The position numbers and the translations under genes were made by a program. DNA of 52,386 nt from Methanosaeta sp. PtaB.Bin018 (lineage in GTDB: Archaea; Halobacteriota; Methanosarcinia; Methanotrichales; Methanotrichaceae). The notes below the pieces were generated by a model, which was not told the DNA's origin, did not search any database, and saw only the letters and a program-made list of their open reading frames with translations. The stretch covers positions 1 to 52,386 of the forward strand of contig MVQH01000097.1 in NCBI GenBank assembly GCA_002067755.1. The letters are read 5' to 3'. Position 1 is the stretch's first letter. Every line of letters starts with the position of its first letter. Positions 51,631-52,386 of this stretch are shown here, one piece after another.

Positions 51631-51734
51631 GAGACGAAAAAAGTAATATTCGCCCCCCTCATCCATCACTACACCAAAGACGGTGCTCTAACTGCCAGTA
51701 CAACAAAGAGTTTATGAACCATAAGGACAAATGA
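51341..51734 (+). pseudogene. frameshifted duplicate acylphosphatase gene
   Basis: The copy reads like the gene at 48875 for 55 codons, then shifts. A T3 in the parent is T4 here (51506-51509), giving a premature stop at 51533-51535. In the shifted frame KAINIQDKPIRVQSLEANWSAATGEF resumes to about 51630, followed by an unrelated tail ending at 51734. Without the T insertion it would be a lone acylphosphatase domain with no coiled coil. Arg18 and Asn36 are kept. Confidence 0.82.
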
Positions 51735-51749
51735 GCACGTGGTGATTGA

Positions 51750-51959
51750 GTGGGTGTAATCGAGGTCGAGATACCAGATTTCTTGCCCATGAAACCTCTA
51801 AAAAAGAAGATCGAGGATCTCGTCAAAGAAGAAGAGATAAGATGGGTGTTGTTTAGAAGAGCGACAGAGGATCTGGACCTGAGCAATGAAGATCTGCTTG
51901 TTTTAGAGGAAGTGCGAGAGAAGGTATGGAAGGAAGAGAAAAAGAGCTTAGGATTGTAG
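51750..51959 (+). CDS. small VapB-like antitoxin candidate
   Basis: A 69-residue, highly charged protein, starting with GTG at 51750 after GGTGAT. It begins with a beta strand (VIEVEIPDFLPM) and continues as alpha helices rich in Lys and Glu. It overlaps the downstream PIN gene by 34 bases in another frame, the usual antitoxin-toxin layout. No strong DNA-binding motif is visible, so assignment rests on context and size. Confidence 0.68.
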   Translation: MGVIEVEIPDFLPMKPLKKKIEDLVKEEEIRWVLFRRATEDLDLSNEDLLVLEEVREKVWKEEKKSLGL

Positions 51960-52372
51960 TAGATACGAATATCATAATTTCGGCCCTTCTCAAAGATAAT
52001 TCGACTAATTCGCATTTGATAAAATCAAAATTATTCTGTATTTATTTTCCCGATTATGGATTGAAGGAGATCGAGAAATATAAGAGCTATATTAAAGCTA
52101 AGAGGGTAAGAAAATCCCAAAGCCTTTCCTTCGAATTTGCAGAGAAATATATCCTGGAAGAAGTCAAGATAGCACATTTTGACCTATACCGCGAAAAAGT
52201 GGAAGCGGCGTATGAGATTATGAAAGACATCGATGAAAAAGATACGCCGATCCTGGCTTCTGCAATGCAACTCTGCTGTCCCATATGGTCCAATGACAAT
52301 CATTTCAAGATGCAAAAGGCAGCTAAAGTATACACAACCAACGATCTTCTTGATCTATTAAACCGCAAATGA
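51926..52372 (+). CDS. PIN-domain ribonuclease toxin, VapC-like
   Basis: A 148-residue PIN protein. VVDTNIIISALL gives the first catalytic Asp, a central Glu lies in KEIEKY, and DEKDTPILASAMQL carries the C-terminal acidic cluster. IWSNDNHFK with a final Asp completes the family pattern. The N-terminus (MEGREKELR) overlaps the antitoxin gene. It would cleave RNA in the absence of the antitoxin. The stop is 14 bases before the window end, so nothing after it is known. Confidence 0.87.
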   Translation: MEGREKELRIVVDTNIIISALLKDNSTNSHLIKSKLFCIYFPDYGLKEIEKYKSYIKAKRVRKSQSLSFEFAEKYILEEVKIAHFDLYREKVEAAYEIMKDIDEKDTPILASAMQLCCPIWSNDNHFKMQKAAKVYTTNDLLDLLNRK

Positions 52373-52386
52373 ATCAGGGAAGCCGT

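Noticed and set aside
1-52386. CRISPR arrays, rRNA and tRNA genes
   Set aside because: No regularly spaced repeats of 25-40 bases and no tRNA-like T-loop/acceptor combination or rRNA segment were seen on either strand.

Overview
The window reads as the chromosome of an acetate-using methanogenic archaeon, most likely a Methanothrix (Methanosaeta) relative. The evidence is a NurA-HerA-Mre11-Rad50 operon, AT-rich TATA promoters that are often nearly leaderless, an archaeal-type AroA, a sodium:solute symporter with its small accessory protein, many secreted or single-anchor proteins of the type common in Methanothrix, and DUF166 and NikR proteins typical of methanogens. The genus is inferred from gene content. 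No rRNA or tRNA gene is visible to fix it.

Layout. Positions 1-75 hold a strong hairpin that resembles an IS200/IS605 right end. 142-4531 carries a six-PAS hybrid histidine kinase overlapping a secreted glutaminyl cyclase. 4569-11555 (minus) is the DNA end-resection operon nurA-herA-mre11-rad50. 11751-13251 (minus) pairs a small exported protein with an AI-2E family permease. 13356-15823 is a glycolate/D-lactate dehydrogenase pair (FAD subunit plus Fe-S subunit). 15827-17273 (minus) has a truncated haemoglobin, NikR and a small membrane protein. 17409-19905 encodes two surface proteins. 20305-23569 holds transport genes (symporter plus small subunit, SLC13-like permease). 23643-26537 holds an N-carbamoylputrescine amidase/agmatine deiminase fusion and a DUF166 protein, followed by a transposase remnant. 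27243-31133 (minus) has a small exported protein, UvrB and a MATE exporter. 31332-35243 has AroA, then a secreted thioredoxin-like protein, a TlpA-CcdA fusion and an anchored exported protein.

35441-39308 is a complete energy-coupling-factor nickel/cobalt uptake operon (DUF4198 protein, CbiM, two related small exported proteins, CbiQ, CbiO). Next come a broken substrate-binding protein, a second DUF4198 gene and a membrane protein (39340-41795, minus). 41922-44944 has a two-FAS1 protein, a metallo-beta-lactamase/rhodanese protein and an exported protein. 45053-48037 (minus) is TrkA/TrkH potassium uptake. 48139 to the end is accessory DNA: an exported protein, an acylphosphatase-coiled-coil protein and its frameshifted copy, a flippase fragment, a UPF0175/DUF3368 pair, a frameshifted winged-helix gene, and a VapBC-like pair.

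How the genes fit together. The strongest theme is metal handling. NikR at 16.5 kb has a full set of nickel ligands. Dyads or repeats containing GTATTAC/GTAATAC lie at its own promoter, just upstream of the ECF operon, and on both sides of the TATA box of the second DUF4198 gene. Five exported proteins of the 35-42 kb region are each predicted to expose a histidine as first mature residue, a plausible metal-capture feature. I found no CRISPR array or large defence island. The most novel-looking items are this metal-capture locus, the agmatine-to-putrescine fusion enzyme, the exported thiol-disulfide module and the duplicated acylphosphatase-coiled-coil gene.
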